DNA from: 66-474 sp044464225
GTDB taxonomy: Bacteria; Pseudomonadota; Gammaproteobacteria; Xanthomonadales; Rhodanobacteraceae
DNA: 64,000 nucleotides
Direction: 5' to 3'
NCBI GenBank assembly: GCA_044464225.1
Contig: JBIQLN010000004.1
Coordinates: forward strand, 1 to 64,000
Part shown: positions 51,259 to 60,032 of the stretch, in pieces
Layout: each line of letters opens with the position of its first letter
How positions within the stretch are numbered: position 1 is the stretch's first letter
Program-made: the position numbers and the translations under genes
Notes under the pieces: generated by a model
What the model was told of the DNA's origin: nothing
The model's database searches: none
What the model saw: the letters and a program-made list of their open reading frames with translations, nothing else

Positions 51259-52818
51259 TCAACGCGAGCAGGTGGGGCCGTCGGGGAATCGCAAGAGTTC
51301 CGGCACGCAATCGGCATAGTGTTTCCAGCGGCCCACCGAACGGGCGTTGACGGGCTGCCGCGCCTGCCACAGGCTCGCCGTGCTGATCGCGGAGCTCCCG
51401 ACATTCGCGTGGGATGTGTCCGTCTGCCTTGACGGCACGCCGATCCACTGCATCAGGGACCCGACAATGCCATCCGTATCGGCCACCAGGTTTTCGTACT
51501 CCACGATCCGGATGGAATCCGGCCACCGGTTACGCCAGTGCAGCATCAATCGTTCGCAATCGCGCATCACCAGCATGATGTCGTCGAAGTCGTAGGCGTA
51601 GCCCTGGACGTCTTCCAGGAAGTTCTGCATCCACAGCGACAACGCGGTGTCGCGACACGAACGGCGGCAATGGATGATTTTCGCGTCGGGGAACAATGCC
51701 AGCATCAGGTCGACGTAGCGAAAATTCAGCGGCTGCTTGTCGATGAACCAGAGGGCCCCGGGGGCGTCATCCTGGCGTGAAAGCATCGCGTAGGTCGACG
51801 CTGCCCGCTGCAGAGCCGCGCGATCCGGATTGCCGGCGAGCGCGGGTTGTCCGGCCAGCCTTGCAATCCATGGCAATTCGCCCCGATTGCACAACCCTGG
51901 ATGGCGCGACAGCAATTCGGCCAGCAAGGTCGTGCCCGAACGTGGCATCCCCACGATGAAGACCGGGGTAAAGCCGGATGACGGTTCCGACGTGCAAGTG
52001 ATGGGTTTCGACGCCAGACGCGCCTCGATGACGCGCCGCCAGGCCTTGCGTGACCATCGCGTGGATCGATGCGCGATGGCATTGCCCTCGCGGAAGTGTG
52101 GTTCCGCTTGCGCGAATTCGGCGACGTCGTCGTAGGCCTTGCCGAGCGCGAAGTGCAATTCTGCACGTGCGCTTTCCGTCAAGTCCCGATCCTGCAATGC
52201 AGTACGCAAGAGCGTGAAGTCGGGATGCTCGGCGCTGCGGTAGCGCTGCGCGGAGGCCAAGCCGATTCCCGCGTGCCATTCCCACGCGCGCCGGTCGCGC
52301 CCCAGCGCAAAAAGATAATGCTGCCGCGCCTTTTCGAACTCGCCCAATTGGACCAGCAACATGCCGGCGTAGGCGTGCAGTCGTGGATCCTGCGGGTTGG
52401 CGTCCATCGCCGCGGCAGCGATGGACGCCGCCTCGGCCTTGCGATCGCATTCATCCAGCAACTCGATGGCGCGGATGGCCAGGTCGGCATCGCGCCGATT
52501 GGATGCTCGTGCGAAGCAGGCGACGAGCATCGACGCCGCTGCGGCAGTGCGGCCTTGAGCCTTCAGTATTCCCGCGAGCGCAAAAGCGCTGGCGGCGTCG
52601 CCGGGATCCGCAGAAAGCAACTCCCGCAGCAACGATTCCGCCTCGCCGTCGCGACCGACCTGATGAAGCACGCCGGCCCGGGCACGCCGGAGTTCCGGCG
52701 CGTCCGGGTGCTGCAGCAATCCCTGTGCGAGGGTCCACAGGGCCGGGGCGAGCTTGCCGGAAGCAAGTTGCGATTGTGCGATCGCAAGCCAGTCGCGGGC
52801 GGAGCGCTGCGGTTCCAC
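51259..52818 (-). CDS. TPR-sulfotransferase 3
   Basis: 519 residues. TPR-type helices about 5-260, then the sulfotransferase domain: FIVGMPRSGTTLLAELLSRHP near 290, FIDKQPLNFRYVDLMLALFP near 366 and IIHCRRSCRDTALSLWMQNF near 388. The C-terminal segment LWQARQPVNARSVGRWKHY is shared with gene 5, its closest relative here. It starts at a GTG three bases after the stop of gene 4, so the two leftward genes form a coupled pair. Confidence 0.88.
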   Translation of the reverse strand: MEPQRSARDWLAIAQSQLASGKLAPALWTLAQGLLQHPDAPELRRARAGVLHQVGRDGEAESLLRELLSADPGDAASAFALAGILKAQGRTAAAASMLVACFARASNRRDADLAIRAIELLDECDRKAEAASIAAAAMDANPQDPRLHAYAGMLLVQLGEFEKARQHYLFALGRDRRAWEWHAGIGLASAQRYRSAEHPDFTLLRTALQDRDLTESARAELHFALGKAYDDVAEFAQAEPHFREGNAIAHRSTRWSRKAWRRVIEARLASKPITCTSEPSSGFTPVFIVGMPRSGTTLLAELLSRHPGLCNRGELPWIARLAGQPALAGNPDRAALQRAASTYAMLSRQDDAPGALWFIDKQPLNFRYVDLMLALFPDAKIIHCRRSCRDTALSLWMQNFLEDVQGYAYDFDDIMLVMRDCERLMLHWRNRWPDSIRIVEYENLVADTDGIVGSLMQWIGVPSRQTDTSHANVGSSAISTASLWQARQPVNARSVGRWKHYADCVPELLRFPDGPTCSR

Positions 52819-52821
52819 CGG

Positions 52822-54402
52822 TCAGCTTCCGAACGGTGGCAAGCCCAGCAGCGTTCGAAGCGGGTCTATCAAGGCGCCGTACTGATGGGCGCGGGCGGTG
52901 CCCGGCTCCAGTGGGTTCCTTACTTGCGTGGCGCTGGGTGAGCGCACCTCGCGGACTGTCTCGTGGAAGCGCACGCAAGCTTCCTCGAAGTCCAGCCCGC
53001 AAAAGTCGAGCAATTTCCGGACAGCCGGCTCCGGATCAGCCAGCAACGCTTCGTAACTGTGTTGATAGACGTGCTTCGGGTCAAGGCGTGCCCATAGTTC
53101 CGCGGTGCGATCGAAATCGCGCCAGAATGCCACGAGGTCTTCCGGCGTACGCGTGTATTCGTTGCCTGCGAGGTGTTGCCGGTAGCACGAGAAGCAGGTT
53201 TCCAACGGGTCGCGACGGCAGACGACGATGTGCGCCGCCGGCAACATCGCCCGGATCGCGCCGATGTACATCCAGTTGTTGGGCAATTTGTCGGTGAACA
53301 CGGCCCTGCGCTTGCTCCAGCGGGCGGTCCGCTCCAGGTAACGCGCGCCGAGTCGTTCCCAATCCGCGGATGTGGCTTCAGCGACCCAGTGCGGAAAAGG
53401 GCTGCCTCGTCGGCGCGATTCTTCTGCCAGCACCTGTGGAAGGTCGAGCAGTTCGCCGGCGCCTTCCACCTGCGAATGCGAGGCAAGGATTTGCTCGACA
53501 AGCGTGGTGCCAGAACGCGGCAGCCCCACGATGAATATGGCTGCGTGGCCCAGGTCGGGCGTGGCGGCGCCGGGCGGTGGCGGATTGAAAGCGGCGTTGG
53601 TGGCGGCAATGCCGGCTGAAAACGCCTGGGCATTCCACCGTTGACGCAGACGCGCGATCGCATTGGCCCGCTTCAATTCTTCCAGGGATTCCCCGTAGCG
53701 CCCGGATTCGTCCAGCCCCTTGGCCAATGCGAAACCGATTGCGATGCGGTCGTCATCGCTGGCCCGGCCGTCACGCAACGCCGCGCGCATCTGCTCGAGA
53801 TCATCCCTTGTCAGCGTACCGGTCCTCAGGTCAGCCAGTCCCCACCAGGCCATGCCCGACCAGGGCCGCTCACTCAGTATCCTCCGATACTCCCTCGTGG
53901 ATGCGTCGATGTCTCCGCGCATGCGCAACAAGTCGGCCAGCAACGCCCGGGCGTCCATGTTGTCGGGGGCCAATCCGACAGCACGCATGAGTGCATCGGC
54001 AGCCTCTTCGTTGCGCACACACCGGGTCAACATCACGCCCAGGTTGTACCAGCCGGTCGAAAGGTCAGGCTGCAGTTCGCAGGCGCGGTGCAGGGCACGG
54101 ATGGCCGAATCGAAATCGCCAGCGGTACCCAGCACAGTGCCCAGGGTGTTGTAGTACAACGCGTCCATCGGCCGCAATTCGACTGCACGTTCCATTGCCT
54201 TGCGGGCCCCGGCGTGGTCGCCGCGCAGGCTCAGGATCCCGGCGCGCAGTCGCAGCACCTCGGGATGGTCGGGATGGGAAGCCAATGCTGGTGCGAGTTG
54301 CGCTTCGGCCTGATCGGCACGCCCCAGGCCAAGCGCCTGGGCAGCCCCGACGACGCGTCGGGCCACATCATTGTCAAGGCCTTCCAGTCTTGCCGCGCTC
54401 AT
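52822..54402 (-). CDS. TPR-sulfotransferase 4
   Basis: 526 residues. N-terminal TPR units (about 10-200; HRACELQPDLSTGWYNLGVM is a typical repeat). The sulfotransferase domain has FIVGLPRSGTTLVEQILASHS near 283, FTDKLPNNW near 360 and VVCRRDPLETCFSCYRQHL near 382, with the ending IDPLRTLLGLPPF. Nearest relative is gene 2. I set the start at ATG 54402 (GGAG 7 nt upstream); the frame is open for 187 more codons, but that part is the antisense of gene 5 and low complexity. Divergent from gene 5 across 133 bp. Confidence 0.88.
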   Translation of the reverse strand: MSAARLEGLDNDVARRVVGAAQALGLGRADQAEAQLAPALASHPDHPEVLRLRAGILSLRGDHAGARKAMERAVELRPMDALYYNTLGTVLGTAGDFDSAIRALHRACELQPDLSTGWYNLGVMLTRCVRNEEAADALMRAVGLAPDNMDARALLADLLRMRGDIDASTREYRRILSERPWSGMAWWGLADLRTGTLTRDDLEQMRAALRDGRASDDDRIAIGFALAKGLDESGRYGESLEELKRANAIARLRQRWNAQAFSAGIAATNAAFNPPPPGAATPDLGHAAIFIVGLPRSGTTLVEQILASHSQVEGAGELLDLPQVLAEESRRRGSPFPHWVAEATSADWERLGARYLERTARWSKRRAVFTDKLPNNWMYIGAIRAMLPAAHIVVCRRDPLETCFSCYRQHLAGNEYTRTPEDLVAFWRDFDRTAELWARLDPKHVYQHSYEALLADPEPAVRKLLDFCGLDFEEACVRFHETVREVRSPSATQVRNPLEPGTARAHQYGALIDPLRTLLGLPPFGS

Positions 54403-54535
54403 TTCTCCGGCTCCATGCCGCGGAAGTTCGGTGTACGGAAAAATGTTTCGAGACGGCGCATGCGAAGGCCCGACCTTGGGGAGTTGGCTATGATAGTGGG
54501 GAGGCCTCGCCAACGCCGCCCGCATTTCGTGTCCC

Positions 54536-55963
54536 ATGGTGGAACCCACAGCCCAACTGGCCACTGCCAGGGAACTCTGGCGGCAAAACCGCACTGCCGA
54601 GGCCGAACAGGTGCTGCGCGAACTGGTGACGCTTCGCCCCCGCCACGAAGATGCGGGGCTGCTCTTGGCGGAGGTATTGCGCAGCCAGGGGCGCTTCGGA
54701 GCAGCTTCCGCATGCTGCCTCGAATTGTGCCGCGCCAGTGAATTCGAACCCGGCCTGAGCCTGCGTGCGGCGCGGTTCGCCCAGGGATGTGATCGGCACG
54801 GGATTGCTGGCGAGATTTGCGAAGGCGCGCTGGGACGAAGAGGCACCACGGATCGCGCGGAGCTGCTGGTGCTGTCCGGGCATGTCGCGCGTGAAGCCGG
54901 TGATTTTGAAGCTGCGCGGGCCCGGTATGCCGCGGCGCTGGGCGCGGGCGTCGATTTGGACAAGCATCATGTTCTGGGAGCGTTGGCGAACACCCGGCGC
55001 TATGTCGATGCGGATGACGCGGATATCGCGCGGTTCGCTAGGCACCTTGCCGACACGCGGTATTCGCCGCGATCGCGCGCTTCGGCGGGCTTCGCTTTGG
55101 CGAAGGCGCAAAACGATCTGGGCGATTACGGCTCCGCGTCGACGACGTTGCGGCAGGCGAATGCGATGGTGCTCCAGGTGCAACCGTGGGACGGTGCGGC
55201 GTGGCGTCGGTTCGTCGAGATGCGCGGCGGCGGGCACGTCGCATCAGTTGCCGAAAGTGCAGGCGGTGACTTCATTCCGGTTTTCATCGTCGGTTTGCCG
55301 CGCAGCGGGACGACCTTGACCGCGACCCTGCTCGCACGCGCGAGCGGCGCACGCGATCGCGGCGAATTCCGTGCGCTTCGTTTCATTGCCGATCAACTCC
55401 TTTCCGGTGGATATCTGGGGAACCCGTCCGCTTTGGCAGAGGCAGCCAACCTGTACCGGACACTCGTGGTCCAGGATGACGCGCCGGCGAGGTGGTACAT
55501 CGACCAGGATCCGCTGAATTTCCGGTATCTCGACATTGCCGCGGCGATGTTTCCGCAAGCGCGCGTAATCCATGTGCGGCGCGATTTGCGCGACACCGCA
55601 CTGTCGCTGTGGAGCCAGGATTTCGCGCATCCCGACATGGCGTTCGCCTACGATTTCGATGACATGGCCGCCTACATGGAAGGGCATGACGCGCTGATGC
55701 GACATTGGAAACAGGCCTTCCGCACTTCGATCCACGAACTCGATTACGAATCCCTGGTGACCGACACCGACGCAACGCTGTCGAGCCTGTGCGATTTCAT
55801 CGGTGCGGGGGTCGAAAAGCACGGTCGCTCCGACGAAAGCACGCCCGTGCAGTCGGCGAGCGTATGGCAGGCGCGCCAGCCCGTTTACAGCACGTCGATC
55901 GGGCGCTGGCGGCACTACGCGCCGACCGTGCCTGAGCTGGCGCGCTTGGGGGGACGAGATTGA
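54536..55963 (+). CDS. TPR-sulfotransferase 5
   Basis: 475 residues, the shortest of the five, with TPR helices to about 235. The sulfotransferase domain has FIVGLPRSGTTLTATLLARA near 248, IHVRRDLRDTALSLWSQDF near 342 and the ending SVWQARQPVYSTSIGRWRHY, like gene 3. Its conserved Lys motif reads YIDQDPLNFRY, with Gln where genes 1-4 have Lys (DKxP). The significance for PAPS binding or catalysis is uncertain. The start ATG has no clear ribosome-binding site; a terminator shared with ahcY follows. Confidence 0.86.
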   Translation: MVEPTAQLATARELWRQNRTAEAEQVLRELVTLRPRHEDAGLLLAEVLRSQGRFGAASACCLELCRASEFEPGLSLRAARFAQGCDRHGIAGEICEGALGRRGTTDRAELLVLSGHVAREAGDFEAARARYAAALGAGVDLDKHHVLGALANTRRYVDADDADIARFARHLADTRYSPRSRASAGFALAKAQNDLGDYGSASTTLRQANAMVLQVQPWDGAAWRRFVEMRGGGHVASVAESAGGDFIPVFIVGLPRSGTTLTATLLARASGARDRGEFRALRFIADQLLSGGYLGNPSALAEAANLYRTLVVQDDAPARWYIDQDPLNFRYLDIAAAMFPQARVIHVRRDLRDTALSLWSQDFAHPDMAFAYDFDDMAAYMEGHDALMRHWKQAFRTSIHELDYESLVTDTDATLSSLCDFIGAGVEKHGRSDESTPVQSASVWQARQPVYSTSIGRWRHYAPTVPELARLGGRD

Positions 55964-55971
55964 TCGACAAA

Positions 55972-56005
55972 AACGAAGGGCGCGGTTCTCGCCGCGCCCT
56001 TCGTT
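55972..56005. terminator. bidirectional intrinsic terminator, sulfotransferase 5 / ahcY
   Basis: Perfect 14-bp stem (AACGAAGGGCGCGG with CCGCGCCCTTCGTT) and 6-nt loop. On the minus strand, the ahcY side, it runs into TTTTTG, making a strong terminator; the plus side has a weaker T run. Confidence 0.92.
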
Positions 56006-56026
56006 GCGATGCGGAGAGCCGCCCGA

Positions 56027-57466
<1,440 letters not shown>

Positions 57467-57483
57467 GGTGTCTCTCCGGTTCG

Positions 57484-57562
57484 GTGGGCGCTGTTGCGGA
57501 TGGATGCCGAGCCTCATTCACCGCACGGACCGTGTGCGGCGAATTGCAACGCCCCTCGGCGG
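57484..57562 (-). promoter_or_regulatory. SAH riboswitch (ahcY motif) in ahcY leader
   Basis: On the minus strand, GCCGAGGGGCGTTGCAA (57560-57544) is followed by a variable hairpin, then AGGCTCGGCA (57514-57505) and GCAACAGCGCCC (57497-57486), just before the ahcY ribosome-binding site. GCCGAG pairs with CTCGGC as P1, and GGGCG/TTGC pairs with the downstream GCAACAGCGCCC as the P4 pseudoknot-type helix. This matches the published S-adenosylhomocysteine riboswitch layout, which in relatives turns ahcY on when SAH accumulates. Identification is from motif recall, not a covariance search. Confidence 0.88.
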
Positions 57563-57575
57563 TGTACTCCTTGCG

Positions 57576-57598
57576 ATCCCCTTCGTCCCGAAGGGGAT
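57576..57598 (-). terminator. hairpin between metK and ahcY
   Basis: Perfect 10-bp stem (ATCCCCTTCG with CGAAGGGGAT) with a 3-nt loop, 11 bp after the metK stop and 14 bp before the riboswitch. No T run follows, so it may be an RNA 3'-end stabiliser or processing site rather than a terminator. Confidence 0.4.
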
Positions 57599-57609
57599 GC
57601 GCGTGTTCG

Positions 57610-58845
57610 TCACTTGATGCCTGCCGCCTTGCGCAGTTCGTCGGCGCGGTCGGTCTTTTCCCACGAGAAGGCGGTGCCGGTTTCGGACTTCTTCACCAGC
57701 TTGCCACCATCGCGTTCTTCCCACTTGTAGGTGACCTGGAACGGCTTGCGGCCGAAGTGGCCATAAGCTGCCGTGGACTGGTAGATCGGATGGATCAGGT
57801 CCAGCATCTTGATGATCCCGTAAGGGCGCAGATCGAAGTGCTTGCGCACCAGCTTCTCGATCTTGTCGTCGGAAACCTTGCCGGTGCCGAACGTCGTCAC
57901 GGAAATCGAGGTCGGTTCGGCCACGCCGATCGCGTAGGAAATCTGCACCTCGCACTTGTCGGCGATGCCGGCCGCGACGATGTTCTTGGCCACGTAGCGT
58001 GCGGCGTACGTGGCCGAGCGATCGACCTTGGACGGATCCTTGCCGGAGAACGCGCCGCCGCCATGGCGCGCCATGCCGCCGTAGGTGTCGACGATGATCT
58101 TGCGGCCGGTCAGGCCGCAGTCGCCCACCGGGCCGCCGATCACGAACTTGCCGGTCGGGTTGATGTGCACCTTGTTTTTCGGCAGCGCGTCCAGCCACTT
58201 CTTCGGCAGCACCGGCTTCAGGATGCTTTCGCGCACGCCTTCCACGAGGTCGGCGTACTTCACCTCCGGGTCGTGCTGGGTCGACAGCACCACCGCGTCG
58301 AGACCGGCCACGGTGTGGTCGTCGTTGTACAGCAACGTCACCTGCGATTTCGCGTCCGGGCGCAGCCACTTCAGCTTGCCGGCCTTGCGGACCTTGGCCT
58401 GCTGCTCGACCAGACGGTGCGAGTAGTAGATCGGCGCGGGCATGAATTCCGGCGCCTCGTTGCAGGCGTAGCCGAACATCAGGCCCTGGTCGCCGGCGCC
58501 CTGTTCCTCCGGTTTCTTGCGCGCGACGCCCTGGTTGATGTCGGGCGACTGCTTGCCGATCAGGTTCAGCACCCCGCAGGTCGCGCCATCGAAACCGACC
58601 ACCGACGAGTCGTAGCCGATGCCAAGGATCACCTTGCGCGCCAGCGCCTCGATGTCGACCCACGCGTCGGTGGTCACTTCGCCCGACACGATCGCGACGC
58701 CGGTCTTGACCATGGTTTCGCATGCCACGTGTGCACGCTTGTCCTGCGCCAGGATCGCATCCAGCACGGCGTCGGAGATCTGGTCGGCGACCTTGTCCGG
58801 GTGGCCTTCGGACACCGATTCGGAGGTGAACAGGTAACGGCTCAT
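57610..58845 (-). CDS. metK: S-adenosylmethionine synthetase
   Basis: Forms SAM from methionine and ATP. It has 411 residues. Motifs are FTSESVSEGHPDKVADQISD at the start with the catalytic His, GAGDQGLMFGYA near 132, GGGAFSGKDPSKVDRSA near 260 and KKSETGTAFSWEKTD at the end, typical of the gammaproteobacterial enzyme. ATG 58845; the putative ribosome-binding AAAGGA lies in a TATC-AAAG-GATA palindrome just upstream. It is 143 bp upstream of ahcY, with the riboswitch in between. Confidence 0.98.
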   Translation of the reverse strand: MSRYLFTSESVSEGHPDKVADQISDAVLDAILAQDKRAHVACETMVKTGVAIVSGEVTTDAWVDIEALARKVILGIGYDSSVVGFDGATCGVLNLIGKQSPDINQGVARKKPEEQGAGDQGLMFGYACNEAPEFMPAPIYYSHRLVEQQAKVRKAGKLKWLRPDAKSQVTLLYNDDHTVAGLDAVVLSTQHDPEVKYADLVEGVRESILKPVLPKKWLDALPKNKVHINPTGKFVIGGPVGDCGLTGRKIIVDTYGGMARHGGGAFSGKDPSKVDRSATYAARYVAKNIVAAGIADKCEVQISYAIGVAEPTSISVTTFGTGKVSDDKIEKLVRKHFDLRPYGIIKMLDLIHPIYQSTAAYGHFGRKPFQVTYKWEERDGGKLVKKSETGTAFSWEKTDRADELRKAAGIK

Positions 58846-58954
58846 CGTGGTTTATATCCTTTGATACGGATGGAAGGATGAAGCAAGTCCGCCATGATAC
58901 AGGGACTCGCGACCCGCTGCACCGCCGAGCGTAACGCGTTCAGCCGCAGATCGG

Positions 58955-59953
58955 TCAGGCGGCCGCGGCGAAATCGTCCGGTACGCCGGCGGCCAGGGCA
59001 TCGAAATAATCGCGGGTCAGGCGCTGCTGTTCACGGGCGCTTTCGGCGGCGTTGACCACTGCACGGAAGGCCGCGTTCTCGGGCCGGTCCCTCGCATACC
59101 AGCCGAGGTGCTTGCGCGCGATCCGGACGCCGGCCGTTTCGCCGTAGAACGTGTAGAGCTCATCGAGGTGCCCCAACAGGATGTCGCGGACTTCCTCGAT
59201 ACCGGGTTCGGGCAGCGATTCGCCGGTTGCGAGGAAATGCGCGATCTCGCGGAAAATCCAGGGCCGCCCTTGTGCCGCCCGACCGATCATCACCGCGTCG
59301 GCCCGGGTGCTGTCCAGCACTTCGCGTGCCTTGACGGCCGAATCGATGTCGCCGTTCGCGAAAACGGGTATCGATACTTCGGCTTTCACCGCGGCGATGG
59401 TGTCGTATTCGGCGAATCCTTCGTATTTCTGCGAACGCGTGCGGCCGTGTACGGCCAGCGCCGCGATGCCGCAATCCTGGGCGATGCGGGCGATCGCCAG
59501 CGCGTTGCGGTGTTCGGGCACCTGGCCGGTTCGGATTTTCAGCGTCACCGGTACTTCGACGGCATCGACCACGGCCTTGCAGATGCGCGCCACCAGCGGT
59601 TCGTCCGCCAGGAGCGCCGAGCCCGCCCAGGCATTGCAAACTTTCTTGGCGGGGCAGCCCATGTTGATGTCGATCAATTGCGCGCCGTGCTCGACGTTGT
59701 AGCGTGCGGCTTCGGCCAGCATCCCGGGATCGGATCCGGCGATCTGGACCGACACGGGATCGGGCTCGCCCGCGTGGTCCATTCGGTGCAACGACTTGCG
59801 CGTTTGCCACAGGCGCGGGTCGGACGTGGTCATTTCCGACACGGCCATGCCCGCGCCCAGCCGCTTGCAGAGCTGGCGGAACGGTTTGTCGGTGACGCCG
59901 GCCATGGGCGCAAGCGCCACCGGCGGGTCGATGCGAAGGGTACCGATCTGCAT
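58955..59953 (-). CDS. dusB: tRNA-dihydrouridine synthase B
   Basis: FMN enzyme that reduces uridine in the tRNA D-loop. It has 332 residues in a TIM barrel with the FMN phosphate segment LAPMAGVTDKPFRQL near 15. The catalytic Cys is in INMGCPAKKVCNAWAGSALL near 95, and the C-terminal tRNA-binding helical domain includes RKHLGWYARD. The NMGCPAKKV form is that of DusB rather than DusA or DusC. fis, its usual downstream partner in enterobacteria, is not found; metK lies 109 bp downstream on the same strand. Confidence 0.95.
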   Translation of the reverse strand: MQIGTLRIDPPVALAPMAGVTDKPFRQLCKRLGAGMAVSEMTTSDPRLWQTRKSLHRMDHAGEPDPVSVQIAGSDPGMLAEAARYNVEHGAQLIDINMGCPAKKVCNAWAGSALLADEPLVARICKAVVDAVEVPVTLKIRTGQVPEHRNALAIARIAQDCGIAALAVHGRTRSQKYEGFAEYDTIAAVKAEVSIPVFANGDIDSAVKAREVLDSTRADAVMIGRAAQGRPWIFREIAHFLATGESLPEPGIEEVRDILLGHLDELYTFYGETAGVRIARKHLGWYARDRPENAAFRAVVNAAESAREQQRLTRDYFDALAAGVPDDFAAAA

Positions 59954-60032
59954 CTGGAAAGTTTACCGTCCCACTGGCCCAACCCTTGCGCCATCTGGGC
60001 AAGGAGGCCGATCATGGTTCGCGGAGGGGCTG

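Noticed and set aside
54403..54963. N-terminal extension of sulfotransferase 4
   Set aside because: It is antisense to sulfotransferase 5, Ser/Arg-rich, and a good ribosome-binding site precedes the internal ATG at 54402.
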